A DNA stretch of 64,000 bases from Clostridiales bacterium (lineage in GTDB: Bacteria > Bacillota > Clostridia > Monoglobales > Monoglobaceae), in assembly GCA_019419865.1 (NCBI GenBank), contig JAHZIG010000002.1:62001-126000 (forward strand), given 5' to 3'. Positions 36,797 to 46,890 of the stretch are shown here, one piece after another. The notes below the pieces were generated by a model that was not told the DNA's origin, did no database searches, and was given only the letters and a program-made list of their open reading frames with translations. Both the position numbers and the translations under genes were made by a program. Positions within the stretch are counted from its first letter, which is position 1, and the number at the start of each line of letters is the position of its first letter.

Positions 36797-39637
36797 ATGA
36801 GTAATAAAAATATAGTTGTAAAGGGCGCTAAGGAACATAACCTAAAAAATATAGACGTCGTTATACCGAGAGATAAATTCGTCGTTCTCACCGGGCTCAG
36901 CGGCTCCGGTAAATCTTCTCTGGCCTTTGAAACGATCTACGCCGAGGGTCAGAGACGGTACGTCGAATCGCTTTCGTCGTACGCGCGCCAATTCTTAGGG
37001 CAGATGGAAAAGCCGGACGTGGAATCCATAGAGGGACTCTCGCCCGCGATCTCCATCGACCAGAAGACCACGGCCAGAAACCCGCGTTCCACAGTCGGCA
37101 CGGTCACCGAGGTATACGACTACCTAAGGCTTATCTTCGCAAGGATAGGCGTGCCGCACTGTCCTAAATGCGGCAAGGTGATAATCCCTCAAACGATCGA
37201 CCAGATCGTGGACTCGATCCTCGCCCTTCCCGAGAGAACCAGGATACAGATCATGTCTCCGGTCGCAAGGGGCAGAAAGGGCGAGTACGTAAAGACCTTT
37301 GAAAACGCGCGCAAGAACGGCTTTGTCAGAGCCAAGGTAGACGGCGAAATGATCGATATAACCGAAAATCAGATAAGGCTCGACAAGCAAAAAAAGCACA
37401 ATATCTCCATCGTAGTGGACAGGCTCGTGGTCAAGGAAGGGATCTCGAAGCGTCTTACCGACTCCGTCGAGACCGCGCTCAACATGGCTGGCGGGCTCGT
37501 CATGGTCGACGTTTTGGGCGACGAGCCGCGCGAGCTTATGTATTCGCAAAACTACGCCTGCGACGACTGCGGCGTGAGCCTTGAAGAGCTGAGCCCAAGG
37601 ATGTTCTCTTTCAACACACCGTACGGCGCGTGTCCGAGCTGTATGGGTATTGGAACGATAACCAAGATAGACCCAAACCTCATAATCCCGGACAAGCGGC
37701 TCAGCATAAACCAGGGCGCTATTGTCGCCACCGGCTGGAGCAACGCCGAAGCCAACTCGATAGCGTCGATGTATTACGAGGGTCTCGCCGAACATTACGG
37801 CTTCGACCTCGACACGCCGGTCGAAGAACTGCCGGAACAGGTATTGAACGCGCTGCTCTACGGCACGAACGGCGAAAAGATCAAGCTGACCTATAACCGC
37901 AAGTATTCCAAGGGTATCCAATACGCCTCTTTCGAGGGAATAATCAACAACCTCGAGCGCAGACATCAGGAGACCAGCTCCGAGTGGATGAAAGCGGAGA
38001 TCGAGAGCTATATGATGAATATGCCCTGCCCCGAATGCGGCGGGACCAGACTCAAAAAAGAATCCTTGGCGGTCACGATAAACGATAAGAACATCAACGA
38101 CGTGACAAATCTGTCTATAGATAAGGCGTACGAATTTTTCTCGACCTTAAACGACACGTTGTCGGAGAAGAATAAGATCATCGCGAAGCACGTTTTAAAG
38201 GAGATAAACGACAGACTTAAATTCTTAAAAGACGTCGGGCTCGAATACCTGACCCTCTCGAGGAGCGCGGGCACGCTCTCGGGCGGCGAAGCCCAGCGTA
38301 TCCGGCTCGCGACTCAGATCGGCTCCAGCCTTATGGGGGTCGTCTATATACTCGACGAGCCGAGCATAGGCCTGCATCAGAGGGATAACGACAAACTCAT
38401 AGACACCCTCAAAAACCTTCGCGACCTCGGCAACACGCTGATCGTGGTCGAACACGACGAGGACACCATGCTGGCGGCGGATCATATCATAGACATAGGC
38501 CCCGGAGCGGGTATCCACGGCGGCGAGGTCGTGGCCTGCGGTACGCCGCAGGATATAATGGACTGCAAGGAATCCATCACCGGTCAGTATCTCAGCGGAG
38601 CCAAGAAGATACCCATCCCCAAGACCAGAAGAAAAGGGAACGGGCATAAATTAGAGATATTCGGCGCGAGCGAGAACAACTTAAAGAATATAAACGTCAA
38701 GATCCCGCTCGGAACGTTCACGGTCGTGACCGGCGTCTCGGGCAGCGGCAAGAGCTCGCTGGTCAACGAGATAATATACAAGCATCTATCCAATCAGCTA
38801 AACGGCTCCAAGAAGTTCCCAGGCAAATTCAAGTCAATGAAAGGACTTGAATACTTAGACAAGGTTATAGACATAGACCAATCGCCGATCGGCAGAACGC
38901 CGCGAAGCAACCCCGCCACCTACACCGGCCTGTTCGGCAATATACGCGAGCTGTTCGCAACCACGCCGGAAGCTAAGGCAAGAGGATACAAACCCGGCCG
39001 ATTCAGCTTTAATATAAAAGGCGGCAGATGCGAAGCCTGCACCGGAGACGGTATAATCAAGATCGAAATGCACTTTTTGCCGGATATATACGTTCCCTGC
39101 GAGGTCTGCGACGGAAAGCGGTATAACCGCGAGACGCTCGAGGTCAAGTATAAAGGCAAAAACATAAACGAAGTCCTCGAAATGACGGTCGAGGAGGGCT
39201 GTTCCTTCTTTGAGAATATGCCCAAGATCCACCGAAAACTGCAAACGCTGTTCGACGTGGGTTTGGGATATATAAAGATCGGCCAGCCGTCCACCACTCT
39301 CAGCGGCGGCGAAGCCCAGCGCGTTAAGCTCGCCACAGAGCTGAGCAAGCGCAGCACGGGCAAGACGATATATATCCTGGACGAGCCGACGACCGGACTC
39401 CACACCGCCGACGTCCATAAGCTGATAGAGGTGCTTCAAAAACTGGTCGACGCCGGAAACACCGTGCTGGTCATAGAGCATAACCTCGACGTGATCAAGA
39501 CCGCCGACTATATCGTAGACCTCGGCCCCGAGGGCGGAGACAAAGGCGGAACGATCGTCGCCAAGGGTACGCCCGAAGCGATAGCGAAATGTCCCGAATC
39601 GTACACGGGGCAATATCTTAAGAAAATATTAAAGTAA
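36797..39637 (+). CDS. uvrA: Excinuclease ABC subunit A
   Basis: 946 residues, normal length. Two ABC ATPase halves: Walker [13 protein letters not shown] (about residue 32) and [11 protein letters not shown] (about 640), signatures [15 protein letters not shown] and [15 protein letters not shown], and zinc modules CPKCGK, CPECGG and CEACTGDG...CEVCDG. The damage-sensing subunit of nucleotide excision repair. The ribosome-binding site is poor (AGAAAGGAT about 20 bases away), so translation may depend partly on uvrB 40 bases upstream. The frame immediately after its TAA belongs to a truncated ADP-ribosylglycohydrolase gene. Confidence 0.98.
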   Translation: MSNKNIVVKGAKEHNLKNIDVVIPRDKFVVLTGLSGSGKSSLAFETIYAEGQRRYVESLSSYARQFLGQMEKPDVESIEGLSPAISIDQKTTARNPRSTVGTVTEVYDYLRLIFARIGVPHCPKCGKVIIPQTIDQIVDSILALPERTRIQIMSPVARGRKGEYVKTFENARKNGFVRAKVDGEMIDITENQIRLDKQKKHNISIVVDRLVVKEGISKRLTDSVETALNMAGGLVMVDVLGDEPRELMYSQNYACDDCGVSLEELSPRMFSFNTPYGACPSCMGIGTITKIDPNLIIPDKRLSINQGAIVATGWSNAEANSIASMYYEGLAEHYGFDLDTPVEELPEQVLNALLYGTNGEKIKLTYNRKYSKGIQYASFEGIINNLERRHQETSSEWMKAEIESYMMNMPCPECGGTRLKKESLAVTINDKNINDVTNLSIDKAYEFFSTLNDTLSEKNKIIAKHVLKEINDRLKFLKDVGLEYLTLSRSAGTLSGGEAQRIRLATQIGSSLMGVVYILDEPSIGLHQRDNDKLIDTLKNLRDLGNTLIVVEHDEDTMLAADHIIDIGPGAGIHGGEVVACGTPQDIMDCKESITGQYLSGAKKIPIPKTRRKGNGHKLEIFGASENNLKNINVKIPLGTFTVVTGVSGSGKSSLVNEIIYKHLSNQLNGSKKFPGKFKSMKGLEYLDKVIDIDQSPIGRTPRSNPATYTGLFGNIRELFATTPEAKARGYKPGRFSFNIKGGRCEACTGDGIIKIEMHFLPDIYVPCEVCDGKRYNRETLEVKYKGKNINEVLEMTVEEGCSFFENMPKIHRKLQTLFDVGLGYIKIGQPSTTLSGGEAQRVKLATELSKRSTGKTIYILDEPTTGLHTADVHKLIEVLQKLVDAGNTVLVIEHNLDVIKTADYIVDLGPEGGDKGGTIVAKGTPEAIAKCPESYTGQYLKKILK

Positions 39638-39640
39638 CGC

Positions 39641-40897
39641 GGCGAGGACTCGCGCCTCGGTTATGCGGTGGAATTTATGCATGACTACGAGATATTCGAC
39701 AAATACGGCGAACAGGGGATCGCGGAATACAGCTTAAAAAACGGCGCGGCGCGAATATCCGACGATACGCAGATGACGCTTTTCACCGCGAACGCCATTT
39801 TATTCGCCGAAACGCGAGGCGCAATGCGCGGTATCGGCGGCGATCCGGCTATGTACGCGCCTCAGGCCTACTTGGATTGGTATACGACCCAGACGATGAA
39901 TTATGAAGAGGGAAGCGCTCTGAGAAGGTATAACGGCCAAGGCGGGATATCGTGGCTTCTGGACGTTCCCGAATTATATGCGAGACGCGCGCCTGGGAAT
40001 ACCTGCATGTCGGCGCTCGGGGCTTTGAAGCGCGGCGAAGGCCGGCTCGATTATATAAAAGAGCCTGTAAACGACAGCAAAGGCTGCGGCGGGATCATGC
40101 GTATCGCTCCGCTCGGACTTCACTATAAAACCGACGCCATAGAAAATTTGTATATGCTCGGCGCGAGGCTTTCGGCGATCACGCACGGCCATTCTTTGGG
40201 GTATACGCCCTCGGCGGTACTTACGCATATCTTGAATCGGATCGTATATCCGAAGAACGAACCCGTATCGTTAAAGGATATCGTCATAGAGGCGCGAGAT
40301 ACCGCGGCGGATATGTTCAAAGAGGACGAACATATCGCGGAGCTTACCGGCTTGATCGATCTCGCTATAGAATTGTCCGAAAACGACGCGGACGATCTTG
40401 AAAACATAAACAGGCTCGGCAAAGGATGGGTTGCGGAAGAGACGCTCGCCATAGCGATATATTGCAGTTTAAAGTACCAAAACGATTTCTCAAAAGGCAT
40501 AATCGCGGCGGTCAACCACAGCGGCGACAGCGATTCGACCGGCGCGGCGACCGGAAATATACTCGGAGCGGCGCTCGGTTACGACAAAATCGAAGATAAA
40601 TGAAAGACTGATCTTGAGCTTCATGACGCGATCTGCGAAATGGCGGAGGATCTGTGCTACGGCTGTCAGATGAGCGAATACGGCGACTACTACGACGAGG
40701 ACTGGGCAAGAAAGTATATGGATATCCACTGGAGAGAGACCGCGGTCAACGAGCCGCAGACCCTCGGCGAGTTCATAAATTCCGGCGGGCTCGACTCGGC
40801 TTACAAATTCTATTTCCTCAATAAACGCCTTAACAACGCTAATAAGTTCCGTCAACTCCATAGTATATCTTCCCTCCGCTATCCACGCTTCACTTAA
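39641..40897 (+). pseudogene. ADP-ribosylglycohydrolase family gene, 5'-truncated and interrupted by TGA
   Basis: In the frame of uvrA, directly after its stop, RLGYAVEFMHDYEIFDKYGE picks up the family within the conserved LGYAVEF motif, so the first 10-20 residues (including the first metal-binding part) are missing; GTG 39668 is the only usual start and lacks a ribosome site. The middle is good: ISDDTQMTLFTANA, SKGCGGIMRIAPLGL, AVNHSGDSDSTGAATGNILG with the metal-binding DDT and DSDSTG motifs. After TGA at 40601-40603 the same frame still reads LELHDAICEMAEDLCYGCQM and DEDWARKYMDIHW, the family's usual C-terminus, to about 40735; resemblance then fades. ADP-ribosylglycohydrolases remove ADP-ribose from proteins or dinitrogenase reductase; this copy is probably dead or produces a shortened protein. 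Confidence 0.75.
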
Positions 40898-41005
40898 AAC
40901 GTCCTGCTTCGCCATATCCGCAGACGGCGCTTTACAATTATCGTCTTGCTGAACCGTAAACGATTACGGCTGTTTAGATTTGCGCTTTGATTTAGTATTG
41001 ACAAA

Positions 41006-41038
41006 TAAAAAAACAGCCCCACTTTAAATGAGACTGTC
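41006..41038 (-). terminator. Terminator of the NlpC/P60 gene
   Basis: Minus strand ACAGTCTCATT, loop, AGTGGGGCTGT followed by TTTTTTT; G-U pairs favour the minus-strand RNA. About 50 bases after the stop at 41089. Confidence 0.8.
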
Positions 41039-41088
41039 TTAAGTTTTTTGATAAAATTCTTCAAAGTTTAAGCCTTGCGACGCGAAGA

Positions 41089-41808
41089 TTAATATATAAT
41101 TCTTCTTCCGCCGAGGAAACGGCTTGCATAATAACCTGTGGTTATATCGGTGATCTTAACAACGTCTCCGGTATGAGGAGCGTGGATCATCTTACCGTCG
41201 CCTATGTACATTCCTATATGGCTCGCGTATCCGCCTGTACCGAATCCAACCAGATCGCCGGGCGCTAGCTCTTCAAAAGATACCGGTATACCGTTCTTCA
41301 TCTGATCGTCGGCTACGCGGTTGAGCGAATAACCAAGTTGTCCGTATACATAATAGATAAGTCCGCTGCAGTCGAAACCGCTCGGCGACGTTCCGCCCCA
41401 AACATAGGGAACGCCCAAGAACTGCATTGCCAGATCAACGGCCGCCTGACCGCCGGTCGAGCTGTAGTCCGGCATCTCGCCTTCATATACGGTTATGTAA
41501 TCGGCTGATACGTATCCCATCAAACCGTCGTTGTTGTAAGCGACGCTTACCCAACCCGGCTCGACCCAATTAACTCTGACTCTTTGTCCAGCCGAAAGGG
41601 TCGTTATTATCTCAGCGTCCATAGACGCCGCTTCTCTTACGTTTAACGTCGATGCCTGGATAACTCCATAGCACTGTACCGGCTCCTCTATTTCATACTC
41701 ATATGCGTATGTAGGTACTATTATAAAAGTAGAAATTGTTATGAGTACTAATAGCGTCGCAACAATTCTTCTTAAATTCTTCTCCAAACTTTCGTTCTTA
41801 AAACTCAA
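41089..41808 (-). CDS. Secreted SH3 and NlpC/P60 domain peptidoglycan hydrolase
   Basis: 239 residues. An N-terminal hydrophobic segment (about 14-34, signal peptide or anchor), an SH3b wall-binding domain (about 45-105: GVIQASTLNVREAASMDAEI, VEPGWVSVAY), and a C-terminal NlpC/P60 endopeptidase domain (about 118-239). Cys147 in GFDCSGLIYYV, the His of ASHIGMYIG and HAPHTG form the catalytic set. It should cleave the D-Glu-diaminopimelate bond in stem peptides during growth or separation. The start is read from TTG 41808 behind AATTGGAGG. A 200-base structured leader precedes it. Confidence 0.9.
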   Translation of the reverse strand: MSFKNESLEKNLRRIVATLLVLITISTFIIVPTYAYEYEIEEPVQCYGVIQASTLNVREAASMDAEIITTLSAGQRVRVNWVEPGWVSVAYNNDGLMGYVSADYITVYEGEMPDYSSTGGQAAVDLAMQFLGVPYVWGGTSPSGFDCSGLIYYVYGQLGYSLNRVADDQMKNGIPVSFEELAPGDLVGFGTGGYASHIGMYIGDGKMIHAPHTGDVVKITDITTGYYASRFLGGRRIIY

Positions 41809-41837
41809 AATAAAAAACCTCCAATTAGAATATACGT

Positions 41838-42006
41838 ATATGCGCTATTCCTCTTACCTCACCTCGTTTCGGCATATTTTTTTAACGTAGTTTTTAGCCC
41901 GCGACTAATACAATCGCTAAGCTCTTAAACTCAATAAACAAATAAACGCTCGTATAACAAGAGTCTTATCGATTGATATTAATCCATATTTTTTCTTTTA
42001 GGCTAT
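41838..42006 (-). promoter_or_regulatory. Structured 5' leader of the NlpC/P60 gene, class unknown
   Basis: From the predicted start near 42006 the minus-strand RNA can form a long hairpin: AGCC (42004-42001) with GGCT (41899-41896), closing a stem CAATCGATAAG (41975-41965) / CTTAGCGATTG (41921-41911), with CTCTT/AAGAG inside. A second stem ATATGC / GCATAT (41877-41838) follows and ends just before the ribosome site. NlpC/P60 genes are often controlled by cyclic di-AMP (ydaO-type) riboswitches, but I do not see that class's conserved boxes here. Confidence 0.45.
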
Positions 42007-42012
42007 GTCCGA

Positions 42013-42041
42013 ATTATACTATCTTTTGCCCCAAAAGTCAA
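42013..42041 (-). promoter_or_regulatory. Promoter of the NlpC/P60 gene
   Basis: Minus strand TTGACT (42041-42036), 17 bases, TATAAT (42018-42013). Confidence 0.7.
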
Positions 42042-42370
42042 TGTTTTTTTGCCCGGAGCACGGCAGAAACAGGCGTTTTCACGCGCTTTAACGCCACTCA
42101 ACCCGCGTTTTTACAGCGTTTGCTGGAAATGTGAACAAACTGTAAACAAATTAATTTTCAAGTCTCCAAAGGTTAAATTTTGATTTCTTTTGTGTTTCAC
42201 AACAATTTCTTTTATATTAAATTTATGTTACAAAAATCTTACTTTCTACTCTGAATAAGCGTATTGATTTTTTTACAAATATGATGTATATTAAGGATAG
42301 GTAAAATCGGCGCGGCGGAAACAGCGGTTTCGGCCGCCGCTTAGGATCGTTTGCGAACAGGAGTTAATAT
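42042..42370. other. Intergenic region before holA
   Basis: Between the divergent NlpC/P60 promoter and holA. AT-rich, with TTACAAATATGATGTATATT near 42275 that may hold the holA promoter. I see no further structure. Confidence 0.4.
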
Positions 42371-43384
42371 ATGAAATTAGAAAAACTAAACGAACAGATA
42401 AGATCGGGGCTTTTAGCGCCCGTATATTTTATATATGGAGAAGAGACCCATATAATCGATTCGAAGATAGAACAAATCAAGGCTAAGATCATCGCCCCCG
42501 AGTTTGAAAGCTTTAATTTCATGAAATTCGAGGGGAAAGGAGTAAACGCCGCGGCGATCGAAGAAGCGGTAGATAAGTACCCGCAGATGTCCGAACGGAC
42601 TATGATACTCGTATCCGACTGCGGTATTTTCAGCAACGCGACCACGAGCGAGTTCAAAAGGCTTAAAAAGATAGTAGCCGAGCTGCCGCAATACGTCTGT
42701 CTTGTGTTCCGCGAGGACGGGTTCGATCCTAAGAAGGAGAAAAATTTAGCCTTTATCGAAGAAAAGGGCGGCGTGATACGCTGCGAAAAAATGGATCGGC
42801 GCCAGCTGCAGGCGTGGCTGAACAACCGTTTTTCGGAATCTGGGATACAGATATTGGCCAAGGACGCGAGATACATGGTCGATATCTGCGGAACGTCGCT
42901 GGCCAATCTCTCTAACGAAGCGGATAAGCTCGAGCTGTATATAGGCAAATCAAAGCATAATATCAGCAGAAGCGATATAGACGCCTGCGTGCAAAAGGAT
43001 ACCGAGCTTAGGGTCTACGATATATTAGACCTAATAAAGCGAAAAGATTTAACGAACGCGCAGCTTGAGCTGAAACAACTAAAGGAAAGAAACGAGTCCG
43101 CAATGCGAATATTATTGATAATGACCGGAAACATAGCCGATCTGCTTCTATGCCGCCAGCTTTCCGCCGAGCGGTTGTCCGCCGAACAGCTCAGACAATA
43201 CTTTGAATATCCGAAACCCCCGTTCGTCATAAAAAAACTTATCGAGGAGAGCCGCCGCTACAGCGAGGCCGGACTTCTCAAATTGTTCAAAACGGCCGTA
43301 GAATACAACATAGGGATAGTGTCCGGCCGGATCGACGACTGGACTGCGGTCGAGCTGCTGACGGCGGCTATGGCTCAAAGTTAG
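42371..43384 (+). CDS. holA: DNA polymerase III subunit delta
   Basis: 337 residues, usual length. The start APVYFIYGEETHIIDSKIEQ corresponds to the degenerate P-loop region of the clamp-loader delta subunit; later YVCLVFREDGFDP, KMDRRQLQAWLNNRFSESGI, DICGTSLANLSNEADKLELY, and the C-terminal collar domain AGLLKLFKTAVEYNIGIVSG. Delta opens the beta clamp. CAGGAGTTAATAT precedes the ATG. Confidence 0.93.
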   Translation: MKLEKLNEQIRSGLLAPVYFIYGEETHIIDSKIEQIKAKIIAPEFESFNFMKFEGKGVNAAAIEEAVDKYPQMSERTMILVSDCGIFSNATTSEFKRLKKIVAELPQYVCLVFREDGFDPKKEKNLAFIEEKGGVIRCEKMDRRQLQAWLNNRFSESGIQILAKDARYMVDICGTSLANLSNEADKLELYIGKSKHNISRSDIDACVQKDTELRVYDILDLIKRKDLTNAQLELKQLKERNESAMRILLIMTGNIADLLLCRQLSAERLSAEQLRQYFEYPKPPFVIKKLIEESRRYSEAGLLKLFKTAVEYNIGIVSGRIDDWTAVELLTAAMAQS

Positions 43385-43411
43385 TATCTTTAATCGCGCT
43401 TCACCATGGGC

Positions 43412-43440
43412 TTGATAATGTGTTAGGCCCGTGTTAAAAT
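43412..43440 (+). promoter_or_regulatory. Promoter of the pectate lyase gene
   Basis: TTGATA (43412-43417), 17 bases, TAAAAT (43435-43440). It overlaps an inverted repeat GGGC/GCCC (43408-43430) that could be an operator. Confidence 0.5.
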
Positions 43441-43494
43441 TAATTTGGAGTTATTTAATTTTCATATTACCATTAAACTCAGGAGGAATATCTA

Positions 43495-46400
43495 ATGAAG
43501 AAAAGCTTAATAATCATGTCCGCATTTTTGATCCTGATCGCTTCCGCCATGTCCGTATACGCGGTCGGCGCGGAAACGCTCGCTTTTCCGGAGGCGATAG
43601 GCGGCGGAAAATACTCGCCGGGCGCTCGCGGGATTCTCGACGACGGCGGAGAGGTCGAAGTGTATCACGTTACCAATCTAAGCGCGTCCGGAGAAGGTTC
43701 CTTCGCCGACGCGGTATCTCAGCCGGGCAGGATAATCGTATTCGACGTAGGCGGAACGATCGAGCTTACCGGAACCCTTACAATTAAAGCGGACAACCTC
43801 ACGATCCTCGGTCAGACCGCTCCCGGCGACGGCATTACGATAAGCGGCGGAAACGTTGTCTTCGACGACGAAGTGAAAAATATAATTATAAGATATATGC
43901 GTATTCGCCCCACCGACAAGAACGGCGGCGAACCGGACGGGCTGGGCGGACGTTTCAATACAAATATAATAATCGACCACTGCAGCGTATCCTGGTGCGT
44001 GGACGAGCTTTTGACCCTGTACGCAGGCGCGGCGGAGGAAGGCAAGACGGTCGGCAATCATTTGACGATACAAAATACCATGGGCTCGGAGAGCCTGAGG
44101 ATGAGCAACCACGTCAAGGGCGCTCACGGCTACGGAGCCATCTGGGGCGGTACGGACGCCAGCTACGCTTTTAACCTGCTCGCCCACCACGACAGCAGAA
44201 GTCCGAGACTGGACAGACAGCTTCAAAGCACGGACGTCTCCAACAACGTTATATACGACTGGGGTCAAACCAACTCCGCGTACGGCGCGGAGCCGTATTC
44301 GTCCGACGAATCGAGCTTTGAGCCCTCCAACGTCAACTGGGTGGGGAACTACTATAAATACGGCCCCTCGACGCGCAGAAGCCTGTGGTACAGGATATTC
44401 GACATATCCGGACCGCTAAACGACGGCGATCCCAAATCCCGCTTCTACTTTGCGGGCAACTACGTTTTCGGAAACGAGGAATACACCGAGAACAATATCC
44501 TCGGCCTTGAAAATCCCGACCAAGCCGAACTGCTTAGCGGCGAGATAGATATGGGCGAATACGCAATAACGCGCATGTCGGCCGAGGACGCCTATGATTA
44601 CGTTCTCCAAAACGCGGGCGCGACTCTGCCGAAGCGGGACGCGGTAGACGCAAGGATCGTATCCGATGTAAAATACGGGACCGGCCGCGTCATAAACAAC
44701 GCGACCGAAGTCGGCGGACTGATCGAGCAGGAAGAAGAATACAGAACTTTCGAGATCCCCGAAGATTGGATATTAAACAACGGTTTAAGCGGCTTAGACG
44801 AGACCGATATAATTCAGGACGGCGAATACGCCGGTTACACGCTTATAGAGGCGTATATAAACGAGTGGACCGCCGAACAGTCCGATACTCCTCCGACAAA
44901 CCCGGAAATAGTCGTTAAATCTCCGGCGATCGCTTCGGTCGACGACGTCATCAATATCGGCGGCTCGGACGTCGAAGTAGACAACGGCGACTGGGAGGTC
45001 TTCTTTGAAGACGAGGCCGTCCGCTACAGCGCGGAAGCGTTTGCAGTCGGCGGGAACGCCGTTACAAAAATGGAGCTCTACGACGGCAATACGCTTATCG
45101 AGAGCTTCGACGGGAGCAGTATAGATACCGATATATACTTAAGCGAAGGCGCGCATTATCTAACCTGCCGAGCATATAATACGCGGGGAGAGAAGACGCA
45201 AAGCGTCACGTCTATAGTATACGTTAAATCCACGGACGCGCCGGGCAGTTATTCGCACGTCCAGATAGGCTCCACAGGCTACGACGGCCTGGGCGGCGCG
45301 GCGATGGACGAGACCGGCGTATACTCCATATACGGTTCGGGTCGGATCACGGAAAGCGCCTCCGACTCCTGCGATTTTATGTATAAACCGGTAGACGGGG
45401 ATTTTGATATAACCGTACGCGCCGAAGAGATACCTAAATTTGAAAATCAGCAGGTGAGCGGGCTTATGGTGCGCGCCGATCTGAGTCCAAGCTCGGTCAT
45501 GGCCATGATCGGCGACGGCTGGGGCAGAAACGGCGAGAACGTAAAAGTATTCAGCAGAGCGAGAGCCGGACAAAGCTCGGAAGAGATATATTTCAAGGAC
45601 GCAAACGGCGACGACTGCGACAACGGCGATAAGTCCTACGCTATGCCAAAATATATGCGCATACAGCGGAGCGGGAACACGCTGACATTCAGCGTTTCCG
45701 ACAACGGTATAGACTGGAGCGGCAACGCGAGACAGCCGTTTTCGATAGAATACGATTCTCTGCCGCAGCGTCTCTACGTAGGGCTTGCGACCGACAGCGC
45801 AGAGGGCGTGTCGACGAAAGAATATTTCTCGATCGCAAAGTTCAGCCGTCTGACGCTGAACGGCGAAAGCGATATTGAATACGACGATTACAGCGTTCCG
45901 TTCCACGATACGAATTTCGACGGCGCGGCTTGGTATATACCCGCCGGCGACCAGATAATCGACTGTTCTTCGGCGCCCATCGGCGGCAACAACGGATACG
46001 TACTGCAATTCTGGGGAGAGACGAGCAGAACCTTCACGCCGCAGAACAAGGGTATAATAACCGCTTCGGCCGACTACTATATGCTCGGCGAGAGAGTTGT
46101 AGACCAGACCGGAACCCGGTTTATGCTGCAGGGTCAGGACGAAAGCGGAAACACCGTCAAGATCGCGAGCATATACGCGCAGCACGATCTCGGATTCTTT
46201 GAAGAATACGACGAGGCCGGCAACCGACCAAGCATAACGCCCGATTCGGAGAATAAGCCCGAACTTAAGACCTGGTACAAAGTCGTCGCCGCCTTGGATT
46301 ATTACACCGGCAAAGGCAAATACTCCTTTATCCCATACACGGAATACGACTCCGCAAACGGCGTATACGAGCTCGGCGACTCGATCTTCGACTATGAATT

Positions 46401-46737
46401 CGACTTCGATACGAGCGTATCCGTTTCAACGCTGCATTTCCAGCGTCGCGGCGGCTGGTATATGTATCTGTCGAACGTAAGTCTCGACATTGAATATAAC
46501 GATACGACCCTTTTCGAATCGGACGGCAGGGTTTACGCGTATTCGCCGGACACGGACGCAAGTCTCTATATTGCGGGCTACGACGAAAACGACTGTCTCG
46601 TATATAGCAGAGATTTCGGCATGGACGCGGGCGCCGTCCAGACCGCCTCCGTTCCGAACGGCGCCGCTATCGCGTATGTAAAAGCGTTTTTGTGGAACGA
46701 TAATAACTCTCCTTTGATCGAGGAACTGACCTTATAG
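43495..46737 (+). CDS. Secreted multidomain pectate lyase (polysaccharide lyase family 1)
   Basis: 1080 residues. Signal peptide to about residue 24. The catalytic beta-helix spans about 28-430 and opens with LAFPEAIGGGKYSPGARG and VYHVTNLSASGEGSFADAVS, then IIIDHCSVSWCVDELLTLY and LLAHHDSRSPRLD, the Ca-binding and Arg-containing region of PL1 enzymes that cut polygalacturonate by beta-elimination. Next come a Ca- or Ig-like domain (about 480-580), a DUF1349/concanavalin-like domain (about 585-785), a beta-sandwich CBM-like domain (about 800-1000), and an 80-residue C-terminal module with LYIAGYDENDCLVYSRDF and IAYVKAFLW. No SLH domain, so it is released or held by other means. CAGGAGGAATATCTA supports the start. 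Confidence 0.9.
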   Translation: MKKSLIIMSAFLILIASAMSVYAVGAETLAFPEAIGGGKYSPGARGILDDGGEVEVYHVTNLSASGEGSFADAVSQPGRIIVFDVGGTIELTGTLTIKADNLTILGQTAPGDGITISGGNVVFDDEVKNIIIRYMRIRPTDKNGGEPDGLGGRFNTNIIIDHCSVSWCVDELLTLYAGAAEEGKTVGNHLTIQNTMGSESLRMSNHVKGAHGYGAIWGGTDASYAFNLLAHHDSRSPRLDRQLQSTDVSNNVIYDWGQTNSAYGAEPYSSDESSFEPSNVNWVGNYYKYGPSTRRSLWYRIFDISGPLNDGDPKSRFYFAGNYVFGNEEYTENNILGLENPDQAELLSGEIDMGEYAITRMSAEDAYDYVLQNAGATLPKRDAVDARIVSDVKYGTGRVINNATEVGGLIEQEEEYRTFEIPEDWILNNGLSGLDETDIIQDGEYAGYTLIEAYINEWTAEQSDTPPTNPEIVVKSPAIASVDDVINIGGSDVEVDNGDWEVFFEDEAVRYSAEAFAVGGNAVTKMELYDGNTLIESFDGSSIDTDIYLSEGAHYLTCRAYNTRGEKTQSVTSIVYVKSTDAPGSYSHVQIGSTGYDGLGGAAMDETGVYSIYGSGRITESASDSCDFMYKPVDGDFDITVRAEEIPKFENQQVSGLMVRADLSPSSVMAMIGDGWGRNGENVKVFSRARAGQSSEEIYFKDANGDDCDNGDKSYAMPKYMRIQRSGNTLTFSVSDNGIDWSGNARQPFSIEYDSLPQRLYVGLATDSAEGVSTKEYFSIAKFSRLTLNGESDIEYDDYSVPFHDTNFDGAAWYIPAGDQIIDCSSAPIGGNNGYVLQFWGETSRTFTPQNKGIITASADYYMLGERVVDQTGTRFMLQGQDESGNTVKIASIYAQHDLGFFEEYDEAGNRPSITPDSENKPELKTWYKVVAALDYYTGKGKYSFIPYTEYDSANGVYELGDSIFDYEFDFDTSVSVSTLHFQRRGGWYMYLSNVSLDIEYNDTTLFESDGRVYAYSPDTDASLYIAGYDENDCLVYSRDFGMDAGAVQTASVPNGAAIAYVKAFLWNDNNSPLIEELTL

Positions 46738-46748
46738 CGGACGAATTA

Positions 46749-46784
46749 TTTCGGCGGAAGACTTATTCCGCCGAATTTTATTTT
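46749..46784 (+). terminator. Terminator of the pectate lyase gene
   Basis: TTCGGCGGAA, loop GACTTA, TTCCGCCGAATTTTATTTT, 12 bases after the stop. Confidence 0.9.
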
Positions 46785-46828
46785 CGGCTAAATCCCCGCG
46801 TATTTTATCCGCCGAAGCTGTAAACTCC

Positions 46829-46857
46829 TTGACAATGTTTTATAATTATAGTAAGAT
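46829..46857 (+). promoter_or_regulatory. Promoter of the ECF S-component gene
   Basis: TTGACA (46829-46834), 17 bases, TAAGAT (46852-46857); the spacer holds the palindrome TATAATTATA, a possible repressor site. Confidence 0.6.
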
Positions 46858-46890
46858 TAAGCGTAATGAAATAGATTTGGAGGGTGTAAA

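Noticed and set aside
18929..40603. Possible reassignment of TGA to an amino acid, suggested by two in-frame TGA codons followed by homologous sequence (18931-18929 and 40601-40603).
   Set aside because: TGA ends yicC, mreB, mreC, maf, the XRE gene and the TrpX-like gene at the expected places, and reading through it would add unrelated sequence. Two separate nonsense changes are the simpler explanation.
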